Assembly: GCF_003590095.1 (NCBI RefSeq)
Contig: NC_039492.1
Span: 8,060,001 to 8,124,000 of the forward strand
Direction of reading: 5' to 3'
Origin: Trichoplusia ni
Lineage: Eukaryota > Arthropoda > Insecta > Lepidoptera > Noctuidae
DNA length: 64,000 bases
The position numbers and the translations under genes are program-made. The notes under the pieces were generated by a model. It saw only the letters and a program-made list of their open reading frames with translations, did no database searches and was not told the origin of the DNA. Of this stretch, positions 1-12,400 are shown piece by piece. Position 1 is the stretch's first letter, and every line of letters begins with the position of its first letter.

Positions 1-1182
1 CACTAGTATATTATACAGGTTTCATAATGTAACGTACTTAGCATAAATAGAGTGCCTTTTTTAACTCCTTAACCAAGAGGAGAATATAAAATTATATACT
101 CGTAGAAGAGTTGCTTGTTATAAAATGAAAACGGAAAAAACGTAGCAGGCTCTACATTCTTGCCGCTTAAAATCACAATGAACTTAACAAAGGAACTTTC
201 AAACACAGATTTGTTAATCTTGCTTGGGCCCATGTATAAATTTATCACCTAAGCGGGTACGTAGTAAGCAGTCACCGCTCACAACAATGTTGTCGTACTC
301 TAAGGATATTTAGCTGGAGGGCCGCGGGATCGATAGAAATAACCGGCTATTTATCGCCAGTAGTCGCGACTCACGACTTATACCGAGTATAGACTTAGTT
401 GGCCGTTAATTTACTGTCCTCCAGGTGGTCATCTATGATGATGCGCTCTAATACTACTTGTATACATTGTGAATAATAAGACCATCATACTCAGACAAGA
501 ATCACATATTATACACGTTTTTAACTAGTAAATTTGATTAGACAGATGCACACGTATTTCGACTATATAACAATGAGTGTTATAACTGTCAATCACTTAA
601 ATTCTAATACTTTGAAACTCGCATTGATGATTGAGACGTGACAACAACGTAACAAAGTTTACGCCTCACGCCATTCATTCTAAATGCATTTACGTCCCTG
701 AATAAGATCGGCGTGTCGCTGCATTCACATAGACAATAGCAATTGTTTGCGCGACCGTATTTCGCACGAAGTGACGGCGATGACGCGGCGCGGGCGCGCT
801 GCTTATGTTATTTATTAATAGCTAGCGGACGGCAGGCCGGCGGGGCGCGGCGGCACCAGCCATGCCGACGTTGACAAACAACTCGTATTAGCAGCAAGAC
901 GCACCGCGCGTCGCGGCGGCGGCGAGGAACACGACCATTACCCGGTACATCCTCTGTTGTAATGACCTTCAACATGGTGTCACTCGCAGCGTCCCGAATC
1001 ACAATAGCACGCACGTGCTACCTCTATGAACCCACTAACAACTTGTCTTGGTCTAAATTGGTATTTGTCTTACCTACACTACATTTTATGACTTTCTAAG
1101 GAAACAAAACAGCAATTGAATACAATAGCACCAATAACAAATCCACCATTCGGCTTAAAAATACTTGAGCTCTACCATTATG

Positions 1183-1224
1183 GTTTAAATATTTGACCTA
1201 CGCATGTAGGTCAAATATTTAAAC
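1183..1224. repeat. Perfect 19-bp inverted repeat with 4-nt loop
   Basis: GTTTAAATATTTGACCTAC at 1183-1201 is followed by GCAT and then its exact reverse complement at 1206-1224. A second, longer palindrome begins 36 bp downstream. Confidence 0.95.
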
Positions 1225-1260
1225 TCAAATTTAAAATTTAAACTCAAACTCAATATCAGT

Positions 1261-1322
1261 TAAGCTGTAATTTCTATGACATGGTTGCATAACCATAACC
1301 ATGTCATAGAAATTACAGCTTA
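1261..1322. repeat. Perfect 26-bp inverted repeat with 10-nt loop
   Basis: The left arm 1261-1286 (begins TAAGCTGTAATTTC, ends ATGGTT) is repeated exactly in reverse complement at 1297-1322. As RNA or a cruciform it would form an uninterrupted 26-bp stem. The perfect pairing is more like a foldback element than a microRNA precursor. Confidence 0.95.
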
Positions 1323-4300
1323 CACATTACTTATGAATTCCCCGAAACCAATTAGTCTATTAGATAAGTAAACTAACTGACCTATAACCGCAGGTTAGGC
1401 GGTATTTTTTTGGGTTAATGAATAGCCTGAGTCACAAAGAAGTATTCTTTTTTTATTATTACATTGTCAAAATCGTTTCAGTGGATCTAGAGATTACGCC
1501 TTGCAGCATGTTTAATATTGGCGAAGAGGAATATAATCTGGAAATGTTTATTAATGATTAAAAAACAAATATTTCGAGATATGTATTACTTACCATATTT
1601 AAATGTTAAATTGTCGTGCTTATATCGTTACTTAGACGTTTTATTGAAGTGGATCCTTATTTGTCTTTACCTGAAAAGGCATTGGACTTGATATATCAGA
1701 TAGGTACATATTACGCAGTATAGGTGTGCTTTCTTCATCATTATTTACAAGGTATATTGAATAAAATCAATCAACAGAAACTATTATTGTTAGGCGGGTG
1801 GCTGCATATACTGCTACAGTATTTTAGTTGATGCTATTTTATAAATCTTACTTCAAATGACATTATAAAATAAAATATTTTACACGCCTCTCAATCTATC
1901 ACTTGCCTTACCAGTCATATTAAGTCTTAGCAAAACCAATATTATTAAAGGAATATTACACCTAGTGCCACCAGTACCACATGTAGAACAGTCTCCGAAA
2001 TACGGAAATAACAAAAATAGAGATAATCGTGCTGTAGTCAGGTTAAATATAAAAAACAGGGTGAACGAACGTTTTGCTCGAATTTATTGACATCTTTATT
2101 ATACACCATCTCCAACACCTCGCTACAATTTTGATTGGGAATTTATTATCATAGTTATGTAAACAAGTTTTCATAAATTTTAAAACTAAATGCCTAACAT
2201 ACGTGGTGTGTTTGTTACATAAAGTTTATTTACTCTCTTGAATAGGTATAGTACGGCTGGGAAAGAACCAGATAAACAAGACGAAATTCGCGGGACACGT
2301 CATTGAACCATTTCGGGGACAGAGACCGATATAACAAGTAGGTACAGACAAATAAAATTTCCTCAATGCTGCTACGGTGCTCTAGAATCCACCGACTCGC
2401 GATACTTATATGAAAGCTATTAGATTTATTGCTGAAACACGCATCTAACATTTTAATCATTTAGCTAACACACCGTTCAGCAGTAGACTCTAATTTAAAC
2501 TCTCTCAGTTCGTTTGTTACTAACTATCAGACTGACTTCAAACTCAAAGAGTGACGAAAAATAATGGGCGACAGGATAGATCTGTGTTGTACACATCTCT
2601 ACTAGGAAATGTTGAATCACGACGAGTCAGATCGGTTTGCATTCGGAATAAGTAATTTAGGTGTTGTATTAATTAAATGCAAGGCGGCTAGTTGGGCCAG
2701 TCGTCCGCGTCGCCTCCTGCTGCCTACGCTCACCTTCCTAATTACACTACGTCTAGACGTCCCGCCAGCCTCCTCGCCCACCCCCTATCACCCCCTTATC
2801 AAACACGGCTTACGATTTTACACATATTTGTACTTATTCGACTCGCTGTGTTATCTTATATTTCGAAGCTAAAAATCTCTTATACATAGTTGGATTGCCT
2901 GTGGACAAAAATAATGATGATTACAGTTCCTTCATTCAATGAAATAACCTGGGAATCATGTAAATAGATGGATTTCGCATTATATTAACTTTACTGTCAT
3001 ATTACTGTCTAATTTAGAAATCCCTAGACGACTAAATTTTCTTCACAGCATTAATTTTACGTTTTTAATAGACATAATTATCATACTTATTTTAAGAAAT
3101 TGAAATGTTTCGCAGAAAAGAGATATAAAACTTCATTTTCAATCTAAATTCTTAGAAACATATAAACGGCATACGATGTCGCAACGAGTCACTTACTGAT
3201 TCAGATAATGGGATACTGAGACCAATCTGCAATATTTTACTGTTAAACTTTATTTTATTTCGTGCCGTGAAATAAATATAACTAGGCATGTTAATCGTTA
3301 CTACTTATCTTAAGAGACTTCGTTTTGGCTCTAGAATGATGCAAAAAGCGAGGGAAAACACGTTTATTGCATAATACGACACAGCTGTTTAATGTGCAGA
3401 CCGGATCGAGCAGAAAACTTATAATGTAAGTGTTGAACTCTATAGTAGTGCAGTATTAGTCACATAAACATCTCATCGCCATTGTTGAATGTTTTTCATT
3501 CCAGCCCGTTCGTCATATCAACTCGTTGAAAAGAAAACAACTGATGTTATGTTTTCATTGCAATGTGTTGATACAAGCCATCATTGATTTATCCTTGCCA
3601 CACCAAGTTTCGATGTAATATAGCTATGGAAGTACCAGCTATATCTATTCGCAATTACGACATCACACAAAGTTTTAGCTCATTATCAAGATTTCGTAAA
3701 AATTAAATAACATGGTTCTATTAATTTTATTTAGAGCAAAATTACCTAGCCTATCTTCTTTTAGTTTACTGTAATGTCGTCATCTAATTAATTTACAGTA
3801 GGTATGAGCGTGCTAGGCAAGAACTCTGCAGCACGTTTTAAATTATGTCAGCGCCGTGGACTGGTATGCTATGGACTTACTGTGGAGATACCCTACTTAA
3901 TTAAACAAACAGTCGAGATGGGATTCGCTTACCACCAACTATGTTAAAATGCTCCAGATCCAGACAACAGATTTTAATGGAGAGTCGGTTGATAACGTCA
4001 ATATTTGTACCCATTTTTTCTAAAAATATCGGGAAATAAAACCAAAACCAATTTCTTTAACGTTCATTATTTTGATAAGGATTCATACCATCACTGCATC
4101 GTAACAAAAACAATTCGAAATGAGCGTTGTTGAGGAATAAAAGTAATTTGTAGTTTACGTTTAGAAGTTTTAAGCATACATTTGGAGAGCCAGGCGCGTT
4201 CGACTTCGTTTTATGTGCAGTGCATAGCAAACCCCTTCAGGTAACATCTCCATTTTGAGACGGAATTAAACGTGATATGATATCTTATCATAAGACACCA

Positions 4301-4501
4301 AAACATTACTAAGATTGACTTGCGAGTTTGATACTATTGCAGATTTTCGTTATCGAAGTTTACTTTTTATTTAGTTGATAAGAAATATACTCTACTGAAT
4401 CGTTTTGCTATCTCTGAGCTAAAATAAGACCGTGCTGAGTTTATTCACGAAATCGACTAACTCTACTTGCAACTTTTAAATTTTGTACAAAACATTCTGG
4501 G

Positions 4502-4651
4502 ATTATTAAATGCTGTAACTGTTTACTCCCGCGTATTTATCGGGGTAGCCCGACTAGTTTCGGACCCAACCGGAGTCCTTAATCATGAGCAGACGCGGCG
4601 GGATCGCGAGTCGATCAGTTCGACTCCGAAACCGTTACAGCATTTAATAAT
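4502..4651. mobile_element. MITE-like element, 18-bp perfect terminal inverted repeats
   Basis: ATTATTAAATGCTGTAAC at 4502-4519 is matched by its exact reverse complement at 4634-4651. The roughly 115-bp interior is GC-richer than its surroundings and lacks a meaningful open frame. The unit sits inside a pair of direct repeats (AAAACATTCTGGGAT at 4489-4503 and 4678-4692), which is longer than a usual target-site duplication. It is probably a non-autonomous DNA transposon; I cannot assign the superfamily. Confidence 0.65.
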
Positions 4652-6029
4652 GAATTAGTCTCACGATAGTTATAATAAAAACATTCTGGGATATCATGAT
4701 TTGGCTTGAGAGTGACTCACACATACAAATAGAATCGATAATTCGCATTATCATCTTAATTAATGCCAATATGTAGACAAAATAATTACTGACATATAGG
4801 TACTTCTACTTCTTACACTATACAATACTAACATTTATTATGAGTTAGCGATAATATTGACTCGATTACATATTCGAATCAAAATATCTAAACTGTATGA
4901 TATTATTGAATATGATGAAGATATTTGGATGTTCTCAAATAGAGATGAGGGTCGCGTGCCGTTAGCGTGATTGCGGCTTGTCTGCTAATTATCTATCAAC
5001 CGCCACACAATATAATAAACATTCATGACTTGCTGTTAAAAAACCGAGTGTATCTTACCAACTAATTAAGCTTTTGCATTACCTGAACAGTTACTGCACC
5101 GAGAGAATTTAAACGCCATACCTTTAAATTGTGAGAACTTGTGAACTTATTTGAACAGGATTATTGTAGCATTGTTCCTTTGATTTCTTTATGATCCAAA
5201 ACCACATCAACAGTAGCAGGAACATTTCTCATTGCTGCTAAGGACAAGCCCAGCCGTGACGAATGACCTACTCACTACATATACATAACCACTATATCTC
5301 AATAAATGTGCACCTAGCAACCATTGAAGCAGACAACATCGATGCATTTAATCAAAAGATAAATCAGCTTCGATAGTTATTTTTATATTTATGTACTTTG
5401 TGAATTTATAAAGTGAATTTTTCTCCTGTATTATGATTTTATTTATGTCCGTCGACTGATGCTTTGTCATACAAAATTAATGTAATAATTGGCACTCTCT
5501 GTTCCCACTGACGCTACGCTACACCCAGTCGTATCGAGTGCGGGTACAAAACGCGTGCAACTTTAAAAATGTGGCTCCGACGCCGTCTGGTATTGATAAG
5601 AGATGTATTTCTGTACGTATACAATATACCTACCTATCTTAATGCTTAATTACATTAACACGACTGCTATAATTATTATTTACATTAAATTTGTACCGGT
5701 TTCACGGATAACGGTGCGAGACATCGCGATTACGCGGATGACTACATCGCTACAAATCGCAACGACGAAGATCAACTGTTTTTGAATCTATCCATCAGTA
5801 ATATATAAATAAGCTTAAAATTTAGTTTCCATATTTGTATGTTGTTATTTATAAGATTAGAGTAAATACTATACTACAGTTAAATACTAGCGGAGCTCAT
5901 GAATACATTTTGCCTACAACTGTAATGTCATTTGCGCAATTGGCAGACATTACAAAACACTTTATTCAATCGTCATCGAGGGCCCTTCTCGACTGTGAAT
6001 AAATTCAAATACTTTTCTTATAAAAATCC

Positions 6030-6450
6030 GGGATAAGTCGCCAGTAGGAAAGTGTTAGTGCTAGAGGCATAAGTGCAAACGCACCGGCACCGTGGCCGCT
6101 GACAGGGCTGGCAGCAGGTAAGCCAGCTCTCAACGGGCGAGTTCGCGCCACGTGGCCAGGTACCGCCAGCTGGAGAAGCTATTTCGGTGATCGGCGGCAG
6201 GCCCCGGCAGACCGACACCAGACGTCGCCGCCGCCCCCGCGCTCCTCGCAACCTCTATAAATAACCGCACTGTGCATTCTTGGGCGAACGATGTCGAATT
6301 TTTGTCGAGTACGCGCGACCACATGCCGTTTGTTTTGGCCTCAACCGCCGAGAGTAACCCGCGACCGCGCTAACTCCTAGTCTACGAGATCCGGCTCGCG
6401 GGTGCTAATCGCTATTCGCTAGACGTGACGCGAGTCGCCAAGTGACGCAT
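6030..6450. promoter_or_regulatory. CpG-rich patch with a TATA-like box (possible promoter)
   Basis: This patch is GC- and CpG-rich inside AT-rich DNA. On the + strand TATAAATA lies at 6256-6263. About 28 bp downstream an ATG at 6291 opens 21 codons ending at a possible splice donor (GTAACC at 6354). A separate consensus donor, CAG|GTAAGC, lies at 6117/6118, but the DNA before it has stops in most frames. This could be an alternative first exon of the membrane-protein gene that ends at 16229. No downstream exon can be matched, so the call is tentative. Confidence 0.25.
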
Positions 6451-7244
6451 CCGACGTGTCATTGATACGATTGCATTATACTATACTCTGCCTCTGCAAT
6501 ACTTCTGCTACCACACGAGCGAGGAAACTGTCTGCCGCGCTATTACACTCTCTCACGATGTCAAATTGACTTTCGAAACATTATTGCATATGTATACATT
6601 TTTATGTGATAGTATAAAATTTATTTTAAAAACATTATTTGTCAGCAAATACAAACATTGAAAACATTGTGGTCAGAAAATTAAAAGTAACCGACTTATT
6701 TACCTCTGAGTCATCTATAAAAATTCTGGTTACCCATTGCAACAACCATTACTTAGGCTAAACAACATAATTATAACATTTTTCCCAATTTTCAAAATAT
6801 GTTGCTACATCAAAAGTGTGACACGTGCCATAATATCACCTTGACGAATAATAAATTAGCCAATATGCATTAGGTTCAAAAATATTGAGCAAATGCTTAG
6901 GTTTACAGAGTATCACAAGATTTCATTATGAAAGCGTGTGCTCAGTTTTACCTCGGTCGGCCTACAAGAAAGATATTCTGATTAAGCTTGCTAAATTTAA
7001 ACCAACCACGCAAACAAACTCTCTCGCAAAAATAGAATCGCACATAATGCACAATTACATTATACTAAGAATTTATATTTTATGTTATGACATTGACTAC
7101 CAAAATAATATAAGTAGGTGTGCTTTTATCCACATATTACAATAAATATATTTTTGTTGGAGCTTCATATTTACGCATATACATTCATACAAAGTAGAAT
7201 GGAACGATATTGAGATACTACGTTGCTACGATGCCAAGTCTACG

Positions 7245-7264
7245 CACATGCTACGTAGCATGTG
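7245..7264. repeat. 20-bp perfect palindrome
   Basis: CACATGCTAC followed directly by GTAGCATGTG, with no loop. No function is evident. Confidence 0.9.
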
Positions 7265-9483
7265 TGCTACGAAAAAATTAAGCACTAAGGCAGTGTTGTG
7301 CATGTCCGACAGTTGTGTATGTTTAACCATGCCTAGAGTTGACCTAGACTTGATCCTATTAAACGTATTTGACTATACATTTTTAAGTACGCGTGTATTA
7401 TCGTTAGATAATATTAAATGCTGTAAATCGACTTGCAGTAGTCATCTAATAATAATTGTGTAGATATCAAACTCGACGTGTCGACAACTTCTATGAGGTG
7501 ACATAAAAAAAAAATTATGTCAATGTAATTTACTCAAATGTGTTGTACTTTGAATTTAAAAATAAAAATATCTTCTAGCAAATAACTTACGTGCAAGGAC
7601 TATCGTCGTGGTGTTCATGGTTGCTTACACATATTTGCTACCAAAAAAAAAGATTCTGACTGGATGTATGAGTAAATCTCATTGGTTCTTACAAAAGTTA
7701 AAAATTATTATTTATTCTCATCAAGCGTCATAAGTTTTCATGTTTCAATTTTTGGTAAGCTGTACAATCAATCTAACGATAAGTGCATGTGAATCTTCTA
7801 TCAGGTTTACGAATCGCTTTTTCGTTTAACTACTTCGAATTGGTAAGAATTTACTTAAACTTCGTAAATTGGAATGATGACGGGGTATAAAAAGAAAAAA
7901 TATTATTAGTCCCTCAGTTAGATAATTGAAAAGTATGTGACACATATTTTTTCCTTTTTCAGAAAAACTAGAATTGACAAAAATTAACTGCTTTAAAGTT
8001 TAGGAGAGAGGGCTTGTGACGTAACGATATGGTAAAATGTATACTCAATCGTGACGTCACGCGTAAGTTTCATTCACTGTTATTTTAATTTGTCCAATTT
8101 ATGTTTGCGGGACAAATTAAAAAATACGTATTCATTATTATACAAAAAAAATGCAAAAAAAAATGCACTAGAATATAAATTTGGCAATAGTTAAACACAC
8201 ATGTAGTCCATTTATTAAACATAAAGACGTTATTGTTAACCTTAAGTTCATCTTGACAGGTCACTGCCATGCCCCCGGATGCTCAAATGTACGAAACGTT
8301 AATGACTAGTGTGTCAACAACTCTGATCTTAACAAAATAAAGGTCTCCTTTAATATTTGACTGTGGAATTCGCACCCAATCCGCTTTCTTTTTTCATTTG
8401 TGGCACAATATCAGTGGCCTCATCACACCAAAGAGTTTTATTTTGAAAATACTGTACTATCTTATGAGAACTTGTTGTAGGAGTCAGATAGGCAATTATC
8501 CCTCTATAAAACCTTGACAAACCATTGACATTGACACTGAAATCAGTCCCCAACGTAGATTAAAACTGGGAAAGTAAAAGGAGAGTTCTAACAACTAACA
8601 TTGGGTGTGCCGTGGTCGGAGGAGGTACCAATTAAAAAAATCTATGAATATAAATGTTACTGTATAAATTCGATTCCATATCGACGCAAAGAAGTTTTTG
8701 TAGGTTCAATGTAGATACCTACCATAGTCGATAGTTAACTGACTAATGTTTTCATTCGGTCTTAGTCTAGATGTCAGCTCTATGTGTCGACACCTTCAAT
8801 AAGGTGGCATAGCGTTTTTTAACGGCACATGAAAAAAGCTAAAGTTGTCTAATCTACCAGTAGATTTTTTTATTATACTTTCTTGTATTTCTGTTTTTAC
8901 CCTCACAATCTAGCCACAGAGCAACAATAATAACTACTTCTAAATAACACGATTGTGCGTGGAAGTCAGGAAGATCACCTTGATAGTAGAAAACACTTAT
9001 CAGGTAAACGACCACCTCATAATACAAATCGCATAGAATGTTTGATACGAACAAAAATATTTCTTATCTAACACAATTTCTTTATGCAAACCATTGATAA
9101 AGTTATTATTCACGCTTTTCAGCCTGTAGGCTAGCATGACTCAGACACGTGAGGTGTATTGTTCGACTGTTTCCTTCTATTTTGTCTTACACTCAGTTCG
9201 CATGTCATCTAAATAAAAATACAATAGAGTATTGAAGGCCAAACATCACACTCGACCAAGCTTTAATGCTATAAATACACCACCATCGACACTAAAACAT
9301 CTTAAAGTTGAATATTAATGCCAATTATTCTTCCTTAAACATATTGTTTTGCGGGTTTCTGTTCGTTAACGTTTCTAGCCCATCCAGTCAGTATAGAATT
9401 CATTGTAGGTGATGTGACCAACTTCTCAAGCATTGCTTTATAATAGAAAATAAAAAATAAAGATTTAACGAAATTGTTTCCAG

Positions 9484-12400
9484 AGTGGTGGTGGGCGGGC
9501 GCATGCGTTGGCGCCGCTGTGCTGGTATGCGCGGCCGCGGGCGCGCTGGCCCGCCCGCACCTGCGCCGCCGACACGCTGCCGCCGCAGCCGCCGCCGCCA
9601 ACCCCGTGAGTCGTTGTCATCACTATCTTACACATGAGTATGCCCACGCCCTGGTCGATACACTCAGAATATACTCTCACAGCTTGTCCAATACGAGGGT
9701 AAACAAACACGGATCCTACCGCCGTGTCTTAAATTAATATTATTGCTATTGTGGAAGCGTGACAGCGCAATACACTGCGTATAGCAGCGTCTCCCTTCCG
9801 GATTTGCAATATATGGTACGGTTTTCGGTCCCGAATCCATGACCTTTGTATTTGAAAGTCTATAAAAGAGTTCCCAATCTCTGTCCGTACTGGACGCTGG
9901 CCGTAGCAAGTATTTTTGAAATAATCAAGAGCACGCGTTTCTGGAACAACAAAATACTGTCAAGGAGCCATCAAAATACAAAAATAGTAAACGTCCCAAC
10001 CACATTGGTCCAGCATAGCATAAATACATCGACGATTAGAGTAGATTATATCTAATTAAAATCTAAATCTCTTCATCACACCAATATTGCAATTAACACA
10101 ATATTGTGATTTGGTTCTTAAATGGTGCTTTCTTATTCTTAAAGTATGTAGATATAGTAACAATAGGTAAATGCTAATGAGCAATAAGGACCCCGAATTC
10201 CTTATACGCCATCCATATTCAATATATCCCGCAAAGTAGACCCAAAGAGTCCCGTAAAGACTAGCTAGCAGTGATGCTTGTGATTAGTAAGGATTGCAGC
10301 AATTAATTCTTGAAAATGAAGAGACTGCTAAATAATTATATAAATTAAATAATCAAACACATAAATTATGTATTTTGCAAATTTGCAGAAGGCTCAAAAC
10401 ATACTATGTACACATTTAGTCCCTGTTGTCATTGACTTATTTCGCTAGTAAGTAACATTATTTTGTATACTCTAAAATATAGATGTAATATCTTAAGTAC
10501 TTTCCAACCTTTATCTCAAACAAACTTTATCTTATTCCTATAATACAACTGCAATGCCAAGAAACCTTTGTGCTTTCCATGACTTATTGTTATATTGTAG
10601 AACCTGTACATGATTTAAATAAAATATAGGTATATGTAATGTAGCAATGATTATTTTATTATTGGTTACGTACATTCTATGACTACAACTCGATCATTGA
10701 GCAATGCCAACCGTCTCGTCTCGCGAGCCGACAAACGCGTCATCGCTCACTATTACTGTTATAGGTGCGCATATATAACAACTACGACGATATCAGCGCG
10801 CGTCTCTTACATGTGTGCCAGCTCATAGGCACACATACGCTACGCTCACTACAATCTACAAACACACTCACTAGTACTAGCTACGTCGTATCATCGCACC
10901 TACCTAAGTACCGATTGAGCACACAAAGTGAACTAGACAGATTATTTGAATGTGTGAGACAGCAATGTTACACACTACGAACAGCTTAGTGTGCGGCGAC
11001 ATCGGGGCAGCCGGTGCACCGCCCGCCCGCCCGTCCTCCCCGCTACGCGACTGCGAACACCGCGCCGCGTCCGTCCGCGTCATTGAACAACAAGACTCGC
11101 TCGATGGCAGGCGTCTCACTGCCAATATGAAAAAAGGAGTTAAAAAACTCCATCACAAAACACGCGATAGTGGAATTTATACGTTATCCTTTATTATTAA
11201 ATAATTTTATTTTTATAGTGTTAATGCCTTGAATAACATATTTTTATTTATTAGTGAATAATAGTTAATTATTGCAAATGCGCTCATCTCTCTATAGTGC
11301 TCTGTGATTGTTTTGTTTAAAATATTTACTGCTTCAACAAAACAAATGCAAATATCAGTGACTGTGTAGTGTAATTATCAAAATAACAATATATGTTCGT
11401 GATCGATTCACTTATTTGTGTCTCGATTAGTGTGCGATCGAATTTGGATTTAAGCACATCACTAACTGTCATCCATAGGTGGAAAACCTACGAGAATTGT
11501 GGACGACACTGTTTCAAATAGTAAGTAGTGCTGATAGTCTTAATATACACATTTAAATATGCGCTCAGTTCCCTGTGACTGCCATCGTCTACGACGTTTG
11601 TGCAAGAGAAATAAGTTTTCGTGATTTTCGTTTGACAACGTAACATATTCTTTGAACAATAAGTTGTAAATAAATGTGGATTATGGGCAGAATAGAAGAA
11701 TGTTTGTACTGGAGTCGAGTGAGGCCCGAGGCGACTCGGATGGCCGCGAGACGGCGGGAGCGTGCCAAGTGATAAGAGGCGCGCCGATAGCGACGTCACA
11801 CCCAGACGTTGTTTGTGTGAATTTAAATAAATTTTCATGACAGACAGTTCCGTAATCACCTCTTGCTGTTTCATAGTCGTGACATGCCAACTCAATATGT
11901 GCACATCTTGAGAAAATGATCATCAAAAATAGTAGGTATACTCAAAAGTTATATTTATATGACTTATCTTAAATGCCTGCCCAAATCAACTTTGCATAAA
12001 ACTCAATGATGTAGACAAGGTTTTCTTGTTTCAATGTGTGATATACTTGTTACATTTAATTACAAAAGAGGTTAGGAGTAGAACAAATTACATTTTGTTG
12101 AGAATAGGATGCTATATTTTTGTCACACATTGTTACAAATAATATTAGTTGAAAAATGCAAATATTCAACAAAATATAGGGGTCATTTCCAATTTCTTAA
12201 AGATTGCTACTGCATAAAAAGTATTAGTATTGTACATCACTCCCTTTTTTATTTGTCAGAAAGGTATACTTACAAAATAGTTAAATTAATAACTTTAGTT
12301 ATCCACAGTCATTAGTTGTTTGTTACTTCCTCTGATTTAATTGTGAATAGTGTTTATTTCATAAGAACTTTTCTAAGTATTTAATAAATCAAATTCAGAT

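Larger units (their letters stand above)
1..9483. other. Long stretch without a provable gene (probable intergenic or first-intron DNA)
   Basis: AT-rich DNA with stops in all frames. It contains two adjacent palindromes (1183-1322), a MITE-like element (4502-4651), a 20-bp palindrome (7245-7264), and CpG-rich patches at about 780-960 and 6030-6450. The membrane-protein gene at 9484-16229 lacks its upstream exons, so part of this stretch is probably its intron. No long open frame here has convincing splice signals or recognisable homology. Confidence 0.6.

Noticed and set aside
905..950. Minus-strand MYRVMVVFLAAAATRG before a possible GTGCGT donor (signal-peptide-like first exon)
   Set aside because: It is too short to support, and any continuation would lie outside the window to the left.
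2609..2889. Two overlapping + frames of 87 and 65 residues
   Set aside because: They have no homology, are typical chance frames in a slightly GC-richer patch, and have no promoter or splice evidence.
8350..8553. 67-residue minus frame resembling a broken coding fragment
   Set aside because: There is no recognisable family, no splice context and AT-rich composition.
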